NCBI GenBank assembly: GCA_018902385.1
Contig: JABSSW010000028.1
Location: 434,001-498,000 of the forward strand
Direction: 5' to 3'
From: Physcia stellaris
Taxonomy: Eukaryota; Ascomycota; Lecanoromycetes; Caliciales; Physciaceae
Length of the DNA stretch: 64,000 nucleotides
In this document: positions 34,389 through 45,625 of the stretch, one piece after another
How the letters are laid out: every line of letters starts with the position of its first letter
How positions within the stretch are numbered: the stretch's first letter is position 1
Made by a program: the position numbers and the translations under genes
The notes under the pieces: generated by a model
Database searches by the model: none
The model's input: the letters and a program-made list of their open reading frames with translations, nothing else
What the model was told of the DNA's origin: nothing

Positions 34389-37300
34389 TCACAACCATAG
34401 CAGCCACCTGACAGCGGTAATGAAACCTCCAACCGTGCCCCTGATCAAGCGGACGACGACCACGATCAACCAGACCCACCACATGATACCTAGGAGGGTC
34501 CACTCGAGCAGGACGTAACACATTCGTCTGACCCAGCGCAGCCTACGACGTCTTCTTCTCAATATCGCATCGACGGCATCGTAAAGCTGTTTGACTTCGA
34601 GTGTGTGCGTTGTCGTCAACTGAGCACTAAACGTATCGGCTTCATCTGCAAAAGTCCGCACCATGGGCGTGAGCTTCTGCGTGACATGCTCGTCGATGTC
34701 CCTGATCTGTTGGTGAAGCTGATCGACCGTCTGGCTAGAGAAGTGCTCTGCAGCGTCCTTGAGCTGCTGGCTGTTCTCCTCAATGTGGCTAGCATATATT
34801 TTAGCAGCTAGCGCGTGCTCTTGTGACCGCGAGACAGATGGTAGTGGTTTTCCCGATATCTCCTGAAGATCCTGCAAAACAGGCGATGACGTTTCGCAGT
34901 CTTCGTAGGCGCGGCGAACAATTTCATTAGCTTTCACACCAGTAGATAGAAGCAATGCGCGAACTCGAGCGATGTCTCGCTTTGTCACGGTCCCTCGAAC
35001 AGCGGAAACGCTACGGTCCGAGATACTCCATTGCCGCTTCCCATCAAGAGCTGGTCTTTCGCGAGAACGTCTTTTTTGGCTCGCCAAGGCTGCTAATCCC
35101 GTCATTGGAGGGCCGCTTTGGCCTACTGTTCCAGGAACACCCAGAACGGCGTTGAGTCGTCTATCTGCATTACGAACTCGACTCACGGAACGGCTCGTGC
35201 TACTCTGCCGGGAGTCAAAGGGATCATATGATGGGACGATGTTCCGCGTCTGCGTCCGTGTCAAAGGAGAAGGAGATGGTGAAATGCTTCTCAAATCGAT
35301 CTTCGGCGGTGCCAGACGCTCGAACCTAGCTGATCGTCCTCTTTGCCTTTGTGCAAGCTGCTGGCGTTGTATGGGATCCTCTGTTGTAGACATTGGCGGC
35401 TTTACCGTTTGGACATCCTTGACGAAAGACGACTGAAAGCTTGGAAGATTTACGGTGTGGTATTTGGGCTTGCTGTCATTGGTTGTTGATGTACGGGAAA
35501 GGTTTGCTTCAGGGCTACTATCGAGACCATCCAGCTCCGAATCCGACACGTCCGATGCTTGGCTAGAAGCAGGAGATGCGACCCGGGAGGCTTGATTGCT
35601 TGCATCTTTCCTCCAAAGTCTGTCACCTACTCGACCTACTTCATTGCCAACTATTTCGGCTAGTCTACCACCACGAAAGAAACCACGAAATCTTGAGTCA
35701 ACCTCGTTACTTTCTTTAGAGCCCTTATTGACTCCATCCGACCGTCGAAACATCTTGCCAAAGCCTTCTGTGGTTGGGGAAAGAAAACCGTTCATTTCGT
35801 TCTTATATTTCTCGCGGCGAGAGGCATCTTCAGGTTTTGAGTCTCTGGTTGCTTGCCTCGACAGATCGGAGGAGGAGGGGGAATTGAGTGCGAAATCATT
35901 CTCGCTAATGGCCTGTCGCTCTTTACTCCTGGCTGGTCTGAATGATGGCAGTGGCTTCTTAGGAGAGATATGGGGACTGCTGGGACTCGACAAATTGATG
36001 GCAATACTCGGTGCAAAGCCGGGAACATTCGGAGAGCTTGGTGCAGTGGTATCTAGATCATCAAAGGAAGTCGCACGAGGTCGTCGGTTTGAGCGCTCTG
36101 GGCTCGGCTGGGCAGAGGCCGGAGCGGTAACATGATCCAAGGTCTTAGCGTCAGCATCCTTATTCTGCTCTTTCAATGCTCCTGGACGCGGATGCAAGTC
36201 TGAATCTGCCATTGTGCCATCCGTAATTGTATTAATGGGAACGCTTTTTTCATTGCGGCCCTGATGCGGAAGTTGGCTGATAGTGTCATCGCCATTTATG
36301 ACTTCTTGCGCGAGTAAAGTCATCATGTGTTTCTCGAGGACAGCACTTCCCAGGTAATCAGGCTTTTGACGCCGGCCTCGCCTGTGCCTGCTGAGTTCAT
36401 CAAGGTCAGATCCGCTAGAGCTTGAAGAGCCTCTTGAACGTATGAGCTTTCGAGGCCAACGCCCCTTTCTGTCCTGCGAACCGTCTACATGTTGCTTTTG
36501 TAAATCGAGATCGGTGGTTTGTTCTGCACGCCGACCGCGCTCTTTAGACCTCGCGTTGCGTGCATCTTGTTTTAGGGACTGTATCTTAGCAGGAGATACA
36601 GCTTGCTTATCATTGCTCCCTGCTCGCACATGCGACACACGGTCGAGATCCAGGCTGTTCTTGGCGGATGGCATCTTATATTCCTCTGAATTTGATATTA
36701 TCTTCTGTCCCGTATAATCTTCAATGTGCGTAATATTTCCATCGCGTTGTAGCCAATATGCATCAGCCAGCATATCCCATGGAGTGATTATCCAATCCAT
36801 ACGGGGCCGCCGTTGTTTGTTGCCTTGAACGGGGCTGGGCTTGGTAGAATTCGATTCAAGGATAGTATCACCAATGCGAGACCCAGGGGGAACCGCTTCA
36901 AAATTCGGTAAGGGGTATTGATCGTCAACGGTAGCAATGCCGGCTTCTCGCTCATTTGCAACAGTGTCGACCCATCGTCTTACTCTCTCCAAATCTCTCC
37001 ATCCTTCTGCTTCGCTATCGAAAGTACGACGCTCACGGATTCTTACCTTGCGATTCCGGATATATTGAATTGGATTATAGGGTCTCCCGAGGTCTCCAGA
37101 TTCTTCGGGGCTGCTTTTTACCCCTTTTCGCGTGTTTGAAGGTTTTTCATTCGTCGTTGATAGTCTGGGAAGAAATTGTAAAAGACGGCGATACTCATAG
37201 GATAGCTCTATAGCTATCCTCGCCTTTTCAGCGCGAGAGAGCGTGGCATCAGAGGGGTTCAAGGCTAGATCAGGAGATTGCACAAAATCCGGTATCGGAA

Positions 37301-38219
37301 CCGCTGGTGATAGAGGTGAAGATGCGTTTAGGTCCAGTCTCGGAGAAGGATCCTTGTGATTAGAGAGTCCGGTTCTTGGTGATATGTTTCTTGAGATGCG
37401 CCGCTGTTGCTGTAGCTGTTGTCGTAGACTCCCGCCAGCGTTTCTACCATGTGAACCAGGGCTGGGTAATCCACCCGAGATGATCCTCCTATCATTGACA
37501 CCATTCAGCGGAGCCGCAAAGCCTCCGCTTAGATTTCTGCGCCGACTTTCACTGAGGCTTAGTGCTAGATTGACAATCTGTGCAGGGTCTGTATCGAAAC
37601 CTAACGCTGGTACGGGGGTCTGTCCTCTTCCTCCATTCTTTCGAGGAACATCATCGGATACGGTCTCGCTACCATGTGACGAATGAAGGCTTCGGCTTCC
37701 TCCTGAAGGCGCTGATGAAGATTCTGTACCCTCGATTCCATGATTATTCGCAATACCCGGGGGAGAGGCATCACTCAGTACTTCTGCTGCCAGTGGTGAA
37801 CCACCTAGGGATGATTTCAGGTGGTGCCTGCTTCGTGGCCCTCGTTTTGGTATGATCAAGTCACCCTCCTCAACCTTGCGTTTCCCTTTCGCATCGGGTG
37901 AGGGAGCCGTGGATTTCGTGGAAGTGTATCCCAAGCTTGACGACAGATCTGGCAGCAGAAAGCCCCCGGAGTTCCTGGGCCTGTGCAATACATGCTGATA
38001 GCTACTGTGACTCCGGTCTGATGCGGCAGAGGTGGATCTGCTAACTGTTGGATCAAAGCTGGTACTGACGGATGCCCCCTGGTCGCCAGAAGGCGTTGTC
38101 CCGTCGACCTGGGCTTGCGCAATTATATCCAGACTGGTTGGAGCTGTAGCGGCTGAAGAATATGATGTGACGTGGTTTGAGGAGGTCGAGGACCGCAGGT
38201 TCTGGCCGCTAGGCTGCAT
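34389..38219 (-). CDS. Large fungal protein with C-terminal membrane anchor
   Basis: A single exon of about 1276 residues from the first in-frame ATG at 38219. The frame stays open about 100 bp upstream and reads VIEVLRIPENECILHVHAR, so an upstream exon and an earlier start are likely. Most of the protein is Ser-rich and disordered. A conserved-looking core near residues 340-500 contains EKARIAIELSYEYRRLLQFL, YNPIQYIRNRKVRIRERR and WIITPWDMLADAYWLQRDGN. The last 200 residues form helices (SRSQEHALAAKIYASHIEEN and on), then a basic patch RRRRRRLRW and hydrophobic segments around LLGIMWWVWLIVVVVRLIRG, ending WLLWL. This suggests a tail-anchored or hairpin membrane protein facing the cytosol. 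No named domain was recognised. Confidence 0.75.
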   Translation of the reverse strand: MQPSGQNLRSSTSSNHVTSYSSAATAPTSLDIIAQAQVDGTTPSGDQGASVSTSFDPTVSRSTSAASDRSHSSYQHVLHRPRNSGGFLLPDLSSSLGYTSTKSTAPSPDAKGKRKVEEGDLIIPKRGPRSRHHLKSSLGGSPLAAEVLSDASPPGIANNHGIEGTESSSAPSGGSRSLHSSHGSETVSDDVPRKNGGRGQTPVPALGFDTDPAQIVNLALSLSESRRRNLSGGFAAPLNGVNDRRIISGGLPSPGSHGRNAGGSLRQQLQQQRRISRNISPRTGLSNHKDPSPRLDLNASSPLSPAVPIPDFVQSPDLALNPSDATLSRAEKARIAIELSYEYRRLLQFLPRLSTTNEKPSNTRKGVKSSPEESGDLGRPYNPIQYIRNRKVRIRERRTFDSEAEGWRDLERVRRWVDTVANEREAGIATVDDQYPLPNFEAVPPGSRIGDTILESNSTKPSPVQGNKQRRPRMDWIITPWDMLADAYWLQRDGNITHIEDYTGQKIISNSEEYKMPSAKNSLDLDRVSHVRAGSNDKQAVSPAKIQSLKQDARNARSKERGRRAEQTTDLDLQKQHVDGSQDRKGRWPRKLIRSRGSSSSSGSDLDELSRHRRGRRQKPDYLGSAVLEKHMMTLLAQEVINGDDTISQLPHQGRNEKSVPINTITDGTMADSDLHPRPGALKEQNKDADAKTLDHVTAPASAQPSPERSNRRPRATSFDDLDTTAPSSPNVPGFAPSIAINLSSPSSPHISPKKPLPSFRPARSKERQAISENDFALNSPSSSDLSRQATRDSKPEDASRREKYKNEMNGFLSPTTEGFGKMFRRSDGVNKGSKESNEVDSRFRGFFRGGRLAEIVGNEVGRVGDRLWRKDASNQASRVASPASSQASDVSDSELDGLDSSPEANLSRTSTTNDSKPKYHTVNLPSFQSSFVKDVQTVKPPMSTTEDPIQRQQLAQRQRGRSARFERLAPPKIDLRSISPSPSPLTRTQTRNIVPSYDPFDSRQSSTSRSVSRVRNADRRLNAVLGVPGTVGQSGPPMTGLAALASQKRRSRERPALDGKRQWSISDRSVSAVRGTVTKRDIARVRALLLSTGVKANEIVRRAYEDCETSSPVLQDLQEISGKPLPSVSRSQEHALAAKIYASHIEENSQQLKDAAEHFSSQTVDQLHQQIRDIDEHVTQKLTPMVRTFADEADTFSAQLTTTHTLEVKQLYDAVDAILRRRRRRLRWVRRMCYVLLEWTLLGIMWWVWLIVVVVRLIRGTVGGFITAVRWLLWL

Positions 38220-38754
38220 GGCATCTTTGAGGATGCGTGCATGGACGTGGAGGATGCATTCGTTCTCAGGAATACGTAGCACCTCGATTACTGCGATGGG
38301 AGACTTTCCAACTCGTGCTCACTAATAGCTGAAGCAAAGGTCTCCTGCGTGGTACTCTGTAGGTACGAAAAGCAGAGAAGCATGAGATCCAATAACGTGA
38401 CACTATTGGCTGGCCCCAAGTTCAGCATTTAAGGCCAAGACAGACGGGAAGGAGCCGAGGAGCTTGCCGACAACCTTAACCCTCCTTTGCCACCCCCTTT
38501 TCCGATTCATTCGATTCGATGTGAATGCCCAAAGCTTATTCTTTCTTGGTGCCTCGCACGATTACTTCAAGTTCTCGAGTTTCCAGACAGAGATTTATTC
38601 ATATCTCAAGTCTCTGTAACGCTTGATCAAGATTGAATCCAATTCAAGAAAAACCATGTCCAGACATTTCATGAGCAAATTCAAGATTGTATTGAACACT
38701 GAAGCTATTTTATCATAAAGGATCACATTACTGCTTGTGACAAGAATAGCCATC
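38220..38754. other. Upstream region of the large anchored protein
   Basis: The first about 110 bp may be coding (see that gene). The remainder has no supported gene. Confidence 0.4.
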
Positions 38755-40614
38755 TCATGAACCTTGGAGTGGTTGGCCCATTCCTCCAAGAGTTACCGTC
38801 TTCGTGGTTTGATACTCAGAGATCCCGTATTTACTCCCCTCCCTACCGAAGCCGCTGAACTTTACTCCTCCAAACCTAGAACTCTATTAGCTGTCATTTC
38901 ATATTGTGGCGAAGGTAGGACTCACGGAGCTGCAGGATCGCTGATCAAGCCAGTATTGACTCCAACCATACCAACCTCCAGAGCCTCCGCTACTCGATAG
39001 ACCCTTTGGAGATTGTTGCTGTAGAAGTACCCAGCCAAGCCGACCTCTGACTTGTTCGCCATGTCGACGACGTCTTGCTCCGTGTCAAAAGGGTAAATAC
39101 CTGCAACAGGTCCAAATGTCTCTTCTGAAGCCATCTTCATATCCATCGTCATACCGGTAATGACGGTAGGCTGAAAGAAGTTTGACCCGAGATCTGGCAT
39201 CTTATGTCCGCCAAGAAGCACTTTTGCTCCGTTTTTCTCAGCATCTCGCACATGAGCATCGACTTTACTGACAGCTCGGTCGTGAATAAGGGGGCCGTGC
39301 GTAACGCCCTCGTCGTAACCACCGCCTACCTTGAAGGACTTGACCTTCTCTGCAAAAGCGGTAGCGAATTTGTCATATATGCCTTTCTGGACGTAGATTC
39401 GGTTGGCACAGACGCAAGTCTGTCCTGAACTCCGGAACTTGCATGCGATTGCGCCATTGACGGCAGTCTCGAGATCGGCATCATCAAAGACAATGAAGGG
39501 AGCATTGCCACCAAGTTCGAACGACAATTTCTTGAGCGTATCCGAAGATTGCTTCATTAATAATTTCCCTACCCCAGTCGAGCCTGTGAAAGATACTTTT
39601 CGTACAATAGCATTTGATGTAAGAGCTTCGCCGACCTCCACGGTATTCTTTAAGGCGCTGACGATATTGATAACCCCCTTTGGGATGCCGGCGCGACTGG
39701 CCAACTCCGCAAGTGCAAGGGACGTGAAAGGTGTTTCACCAGGTGATTTACACACAACGGTGCAGCCAGCAGCAATCGCAGGACCGATCTTCCGGGTTAT
39801 CATCGCGGCTGGGAAATTCCATCTGTAAAGTATCATTATCGGCTCTGCGTTTTCGAAGTCTGCTTAAGCTTACGGGGTGATAAGTCCACAAACGCCCACA
39901 GGCTCCTTGATCGTAAAGACTCTGTTGCCAGCAATTGACGCCTGAATAGTATCCCCGTCTATCCTCGGAGCCTCTTCGCTGAACCATTCGAAGAAGCTAG
40001 CGGCATAGGCGGCCTCACCTTTCGCATCGTTGAATGGTTTACCATTCTCCCATGTGATCAATTTTGCAATATCTTCGGAATTATCGACCATCAATTGATA
40101 CCATTTCCTGAGCATACGTGCCCGCTCGCGAGGTGTAGTCTTGCGGAAAGACTTGAAGGCTTCGGCTGCAACGTTTATAGCATTATCGACATCTTCCTTC
40201 GAGCACTCTGGACACGTGCCGACAACCTTGTCGGTTGAAGGATCTATGATAAGTTGATTTAGCTTTTGACAACTTTTGAGGAGGGTTGAGGGATTACCTG
40301 TCACTTCAAAGGTTTGGCCAGATTTAGCTTTAGCCCACTCGCCATTAACATATATTCCGTCTTGCTTGAACAGCGATTGGTCTTTCAGCTGTTCAATTGT
40401 GAGCTGTGAGGGACTGCCACAAAGACTGGTGGTAGAACGGCTTCAGGTAAGGTTGTGCGATTTCAGCTTCCTATGAACAAGAGGAACATCTTACCGGAGG
40501 AATGGTCTGGTTCGGCATGGCGTAGGTTCTTGCTATTGTCCGGGGTAGTCGCGAGGGTTGGAACGGAATACGAGGCAGATGGGCTTTTGTTGAGTGTAAA
40601 AGCAGAGTACGCAT
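38755..40614 (-). CDS. Succinate-semialdehyde dehydrogenase, mitochondrial (GABA shunt)
   Basis: Exons are 40495..40614, 40298..40403, 39874..40243, 38926..39822 and 38755..38875, all in phase, giving 537 residues. The N-terminus [18 protein letters not shown] is basic and amphipathic, like a mitochondrial presequence; an earlier in-frame ATG lies at 40659. The enzyme oxidises succinate semialdehyde to succinate with NAD(P). Visible motifs: [29 protein letters not shown] (cofactor loop), catalytic Glu in ELGGNAP, catalytic Cys in GQTCVCANR, where the two-residue-spaced Cys pair is typical of SSADH. The last exon supplies [18 protein letters not shown]. It lies in the same orientation as WDR6 and the large anchored protein. 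The gene appears intact. Confidence 0.93.
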
Positions 40615-41015
40615 TGCGGTAGGAAGCAATATTAGTAAAGTTGGGGATTTCGTCACCATATTGAAGCTTCGGCGAGAGCTCACTCCGCGGTTGGTATCGT
40701 GCGGGGAGGCTCCGGGGTAGGGATGACGTCGAAGCGGATTGCATTAGTGCCCGGAAGTCCGGCGAAATGGCGTCCCCTCGGTCGTGTCTGTGATTCCCTC
40801 CTCGATAATACTCGGATCTCAGAGCGGTCGATAGTCTCTGGTCCAGTCAACTGCTAGTATCATGAGCGGGTCATTCCAGTAGGGAACTCATGTTAAGCTC
40901 GACTGAGAAAAAAAAAACAACGAAATCAGACGTTCCCATCCCCATAGTAGTAAGAGACAATCTACTATTATTGGCTAACATCGGGCCACCACTTTTAAAC
41001 AGGAACGCGGAGTTT
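40615..41015. other. Intergenic between SSADH and WDR6
   Basis: About 400 bp containing the SSADH promoter and the WDR6 3' flank. An A-rich stretch lies near 40908-40920. Confidence 0.4.
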
Positions 41016-44000
41016 TCAACGTTCACATTCTAGAGTCTGACCCATGCGTCGTACCTCCAATCCAATACCTGCTACTATCACATCGCCACATGGCGGATGG
41101 TCAACTGCCATACACTCAAGCGAAGAGACGTCCGCAATCGGAGTATGAGTATCCTGTTCCCTGATGACCGTGAAGCCGTGTAATCCGGGCTGCTCAAGCT
41201 TTGCTGTTAGCGTCCACGTTTTGAGTCTTTGGTCCTTGCCACAGGTCAGGAATCGATGCCCCTCTCTAGAAACGTCTGTTTCTCTCTTCAATCCCAAGTA
41301 GATCAAAGCGTCAACCGTAGAACTATGGGCTTTCGGTAGCAATATGGTTGAATGTTTTATTTCGAAGCAGCTTGAGAACGTTCCTTCTGGGCCCCCAGAT
41401 TGGTTGCCGTGCGTCGACTGGGGCGTGCTCATTCCACTAATACGAATAAATGCCAAAGCACCGTCGTCGCCAACAGTCGCTATCAGAACATCCGCGTCCG
41501 ATAGATTGAGAGTTGTCATGGAATTTATACTACTCTGGTGTACCTGAACACGCTTTGTGAGATACAGACTGTCCTTGACAGTGATCAAACCCAATGATGT
41601 ATCGTACTTCCAGCAAGCTTCCTTGGTATCTCGTCCACTGAACGCTAAATCAAGTGGCCAGAGAGCTATGTGCCCGTCCGTACTCGCAGTACAGCAGTGG
41701 ACTTGGGAGTTGATGCGCAAAAACGACGTTTGGGTGAGGCAGTGGCTACTATAGTTGCCAATGGACAGAAGCTGAAAGGGATTCTGTGAGTTGGCAGGAT
41801 CGTAGTAGAAGATCTGTTGGATGATTAATTCAATTTCAAATTCGACTTGACCGACTCACCCGTAAGCTTGAGTTTGAGTAGACGGCTCCTACAATATAAG
41901 TCGTCGTCATTTCTCCTCCATTCAAAACGTCAATGATATCAAAGTCCATGATTCGTAGATCTCCCGAATCGGTCACACGGGGGCACTTCGATTGACAGAT
42001 TGCTCCTAGTCCAAAGCAAGGGATTACTTGCATTTGCCACACGAAGAACTCTTCACGTCCTGCTGCGCTGAAAAGAAAGCGGCCATCTGAAGACCAGCGA
42101 ATTTTCTGTATGCCTGCAGTATGATCTGAAAGAACAGTGACGCGCTGGCTGTCCTTCACATGTAATTCGTCTTCACGAGTGCTATTGAAGACCCGAATCG
42201 TAGTATCTTCAGCACCGGTCGCGAGATACTGTAGGCTAGAACCATCATATCCCTTCATAGGCGGTGACAATGATATAGCTTTGATCTCTCTGCCATGGCC
42301 CCCATACCGCAAGACATTATGTGATGTTTGGGATTGCATGAATATGTTCATGTTAGAAGCTTTAGTCCACACGAGATTTCCTCCTCCTTTCGTATTTTCT
42401 AAAGGCAAGTAAGCCCAGTTGCGGTGTGCACCTCCGCATTCAACGGACGTGACCTCCGCTTTCAGAGAATCATTCCAAACAACGAAGAGCTTGCCACAAA
42501 AACCCCATACGAGTAGTTCCTGGGTTTCCCGGTCAAAAGATATCCCTTCAATATTGGGGCCGAAGGGTAGATTGCAGATATGAATTGTTTGTAAGCTCAT
42601 CTGAGCCGAGGACTCCTGAGCTGGACAAGTGTTTAGGAGATGTACTGCGAATTTACCATCCCTACCAGCACTGACAAAATATATAGACCCGAGTGTTCCA
42701 CTTGGATGTTGAAGGGGAGTAGTCTTCATGGCCGAAACCGTCTCTCTGCCGTGGACATATGATTTGATCAGCTTAGGACTGCCCGGGAAACGTTGTTTGA
42801 AAGGTGATAAAAAGCCAAAGCTCCGTTACGAAACCCTATAATCAGTATCATCTGCGATACCACGAACAGAAAGGACGTGGGTATGAAACTTGCGGGCAGA
42901 TCCAGCTGTATCTGAACGCAACGGAACGTTTCGTTTTCATGGCTGATCGTAAGATGATAGGCTGTAGAAGTACCTAGGCACGATACAAACGCGGAAAATT
43001 CTGGTCGAGAAATGCGATGCCGACGACTATCGGACATTGAGTCTAGGCACGATGCTCTAAGACACGCAACTTTTCTTGGTAATTTGGTGACGAGCGCGAT
43101 AGTCCTTGTTGCGCCTCTAAAGCAGTACACTGCCCCATCTTGACCTGTGATCAGTACAAGACCATGACTTTCGACGTTACTGAGAATACAAGAACATCTG
43201 AACGCAGAGTCTTGCAAAATCGGACTCCAGATTAATGATCTCTTATTGGATATACCAGCCTCCGACGAATTCTCAACTTCCACGGATCCCAGCAAGAGCC
43301 ATCCTTCATTTGTCGTTACTAAAAAGCTGCTTTCGTCAACCCACGCATAGGACTTGAACGAGTCATTACTTGAAATTGGGCTCTCCAAGCGATCAGCAGC
43401 ATTGATATCGTCGTTAATATCTTGAAGGAGTCCATTGCATTCGAGGTTTCTTGATGAAACTCTGGTGGCATCTGCAGGAGGCTCTATTTGACGTGTATAA
43501 ACAGCGTTCGCAATATAATCTTTCTTTGGTCCCTTGACGACATAATTTACATTGAAGCTATTCAGCCTCGAGGCATGACGAGAGAAAATGTACTCAGCCC
43601 AGTAGGTGTCCTCATTACAGAGGTGATGCGCTTTCAAAGTCCTAGACTTTGCATCAGGTGTTACCGCCGGGAACTCGAGTGTATGGAAGAGATAATCGAC
43701 CGTAACACCATCTTCTGGCTTGACGAACCATACACTGATCTGGTTGGAGCCTAATCTGTAGCGGTAAACGTAGCGCCGTGTAGCTGAGAGAGTGATCCCT
43801 TGTTGGGTTATGAATTGACCTTTTTCTAGATACAGATATTCCAAGTCATAGACTGGATCTGTTGAACTCCGCTCTTGAAACGCTGCTAGTCCTGTGAACT
43901 TACCAGTAGGGTACGCTGGGATTGCACTTGTCAAGGCTCGCACCAACACCCAGTCTCCTTTCAATCCATCGAAAATGACCTTTGCCCCAAGCATGGAAGA

Positions 44001-45362
44001 ATCCGCGTGTGGCGGCGGGCCTTGAGGGTATGTAGTGGGCGTCCTCACCTTTGTCTGTACATTCAGTCGTACGTCTACTATTGTGGATTGGCTGAAGAAA
44101 AGCCTGTCTAGACCGAGTCTCCCTCCCTGGCTCTTTAACGTGTAGTAAACGATACGCCCATCAGCACCACCTGAAGCAATTACTGATTTAGACCCGAGGG
44201 AATCCAGGACATCTACTGCCCAGATATTCTTTCCGGTATGAAACGTGTATGAGGCTTCATGGTACAGTGCAGATCGCACATGCGCTGGAGTTTGGGGCAG
44301 AGTACGCATTAGACTTTCCATACGCCAAACCTGAAGGCTACCGTCTTCGCCGTACGATATTACGCGTGAGGGACCTTGATTGCAACGCAAGAATCTAACA
44401 CCCCAAATACGTGACTTGTGGCCCATAACAGTTGCGACTTGTCGAGCCGGGCTTGTGCTGCCCTTGTCAGCCTGATATCCCTGCCCGGTGTCGTCCAATC
44501 CGCTGATTTCCCACACTCGGATAGTTCGGTCATCACTGCAGCTTGCGACGAGACATCGCGCTAAACCGTGCTCGATGGCAGAAGAAGGCTCAAATATTCG
44601 TACACCAAAGACTGAACCCTCGTGACCTACCAGTGTGCAATGTAGAGAATGGCAAACAGGTAGAGATGAACGTAGTATAGTTTGGATATCAGGAAAAGAC
44701 CATAGGAAGACGGTCCCGAATATATTACCTGCAGCAACAAGTCCACGACCTTTTGCTGGCCATAGAATGTGAGCACAATACAAAAGACTCGGCGGACCTT
44801 CGGCGATCAGTTGTATCTTAATTAGATTTGATTCATGAGACGGTAGTCCTCGGGAGAAATTTAGACCATGTAACCGGTTGCGAGAGGTCAATAAGATGGC
44901 GTCAAAGGTGGAAGAACTCTCATCAAACACGGGTGGAAAGCATACGTCCTGGATCCAATCTTTCGCCTGGATTTTGGCTATGACTTTGATGACTATGCTC
45001 GATTTTCCGTCAATTTCAGTCTGGCCGTCGACATCAAGTAGGCAAACTGAGCTTCCAGCCCATGCCACAATCTGCTTACGAGCATCATGTGGGACAGGAC
45101 ACTGTTCGTCGGAACGGACTTTGATACCATGTATATCTTCAGAGTCGAAGATTTTGCTAGAACATTCTACTAGCCGTCTATGCCCATCGTAGATTTGCAA
45201 GTATGATCCTTCACCAGACAATAAGAGCAGCCTTGACTCTACGCGGACAAAGGCCAAAGCAGTCACGGGTACAATTCTGGTATCTGCCTGATCATGCGAA
45301 TCCCATCAGCAAGCATCGATGAGGACATGTATGAGATGGCTGACCTGGGATGCAGAATGCAT
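41016..45362 (-). CDS. WDR6/RTT10-like WD40 protein (tRNA 2'-O-methylation partner), one-base frameshift
   Basis: Exons are 45345..45362 (only 18 nt, six residues), 41860..45287 and 41016..41813. The tiny first exon joins MHSASQ to ADTRIVPVTALAF. The protein is about 1414 residues of WD40 repeats. Family-like blades include CHSLHCTLVGHEGSVFGVRI followed by SCSDDRTIRVWEI, SYGEDGSLQVWR and ASGGADGRIVYYTL, and in the C-terminal part ATGAEDTTIRVFN. WDR6/Rtt10 binds the Trm7/FTSJ1 methyltransferase that modifies the tRNA wobble base 34. The frame GFRNGALAFYHL stops, while SYVHGRETVSAM is in the neighbouring frame; the shift lies between about 42785 and 42830, with a five-base homopolymer at 42809-42813. 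Exon 2 length also indicates one missing base. Confidence 0.82.
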
Positions 45363-45625
45363 CTCGAGAGTACCATAGAAAGTGTCCGATGCCGAAAAAT
45401 GGAGGTTCTGTTTCAGTTGGGTGGTCCTACCAACGTGGTGCGTTTGATAATGACACGCCAGAAGGCTAGACTAGACACGTGACTGCGCTCCTTGACTCGA
45501 AAGACGAATCCATCGCCACTTTCATAGCCACCTTACAACCCCATCTGCGAGCTCTTATGCCGCAAAATGCGGAAGCTATCCTGCTCGTTGATCGTGCCTG
45601 TAGAAAGGCTTGAGGTCAATGAACG
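45363..45625. promoter_or_regulatory. Shared divergent promoter of WDR6 and RAD2
   Basis: A 263-bp spacer between the two start codons, with a CACGTG at 45476-45481. No other motif was recognised. Confidence 0.5.
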
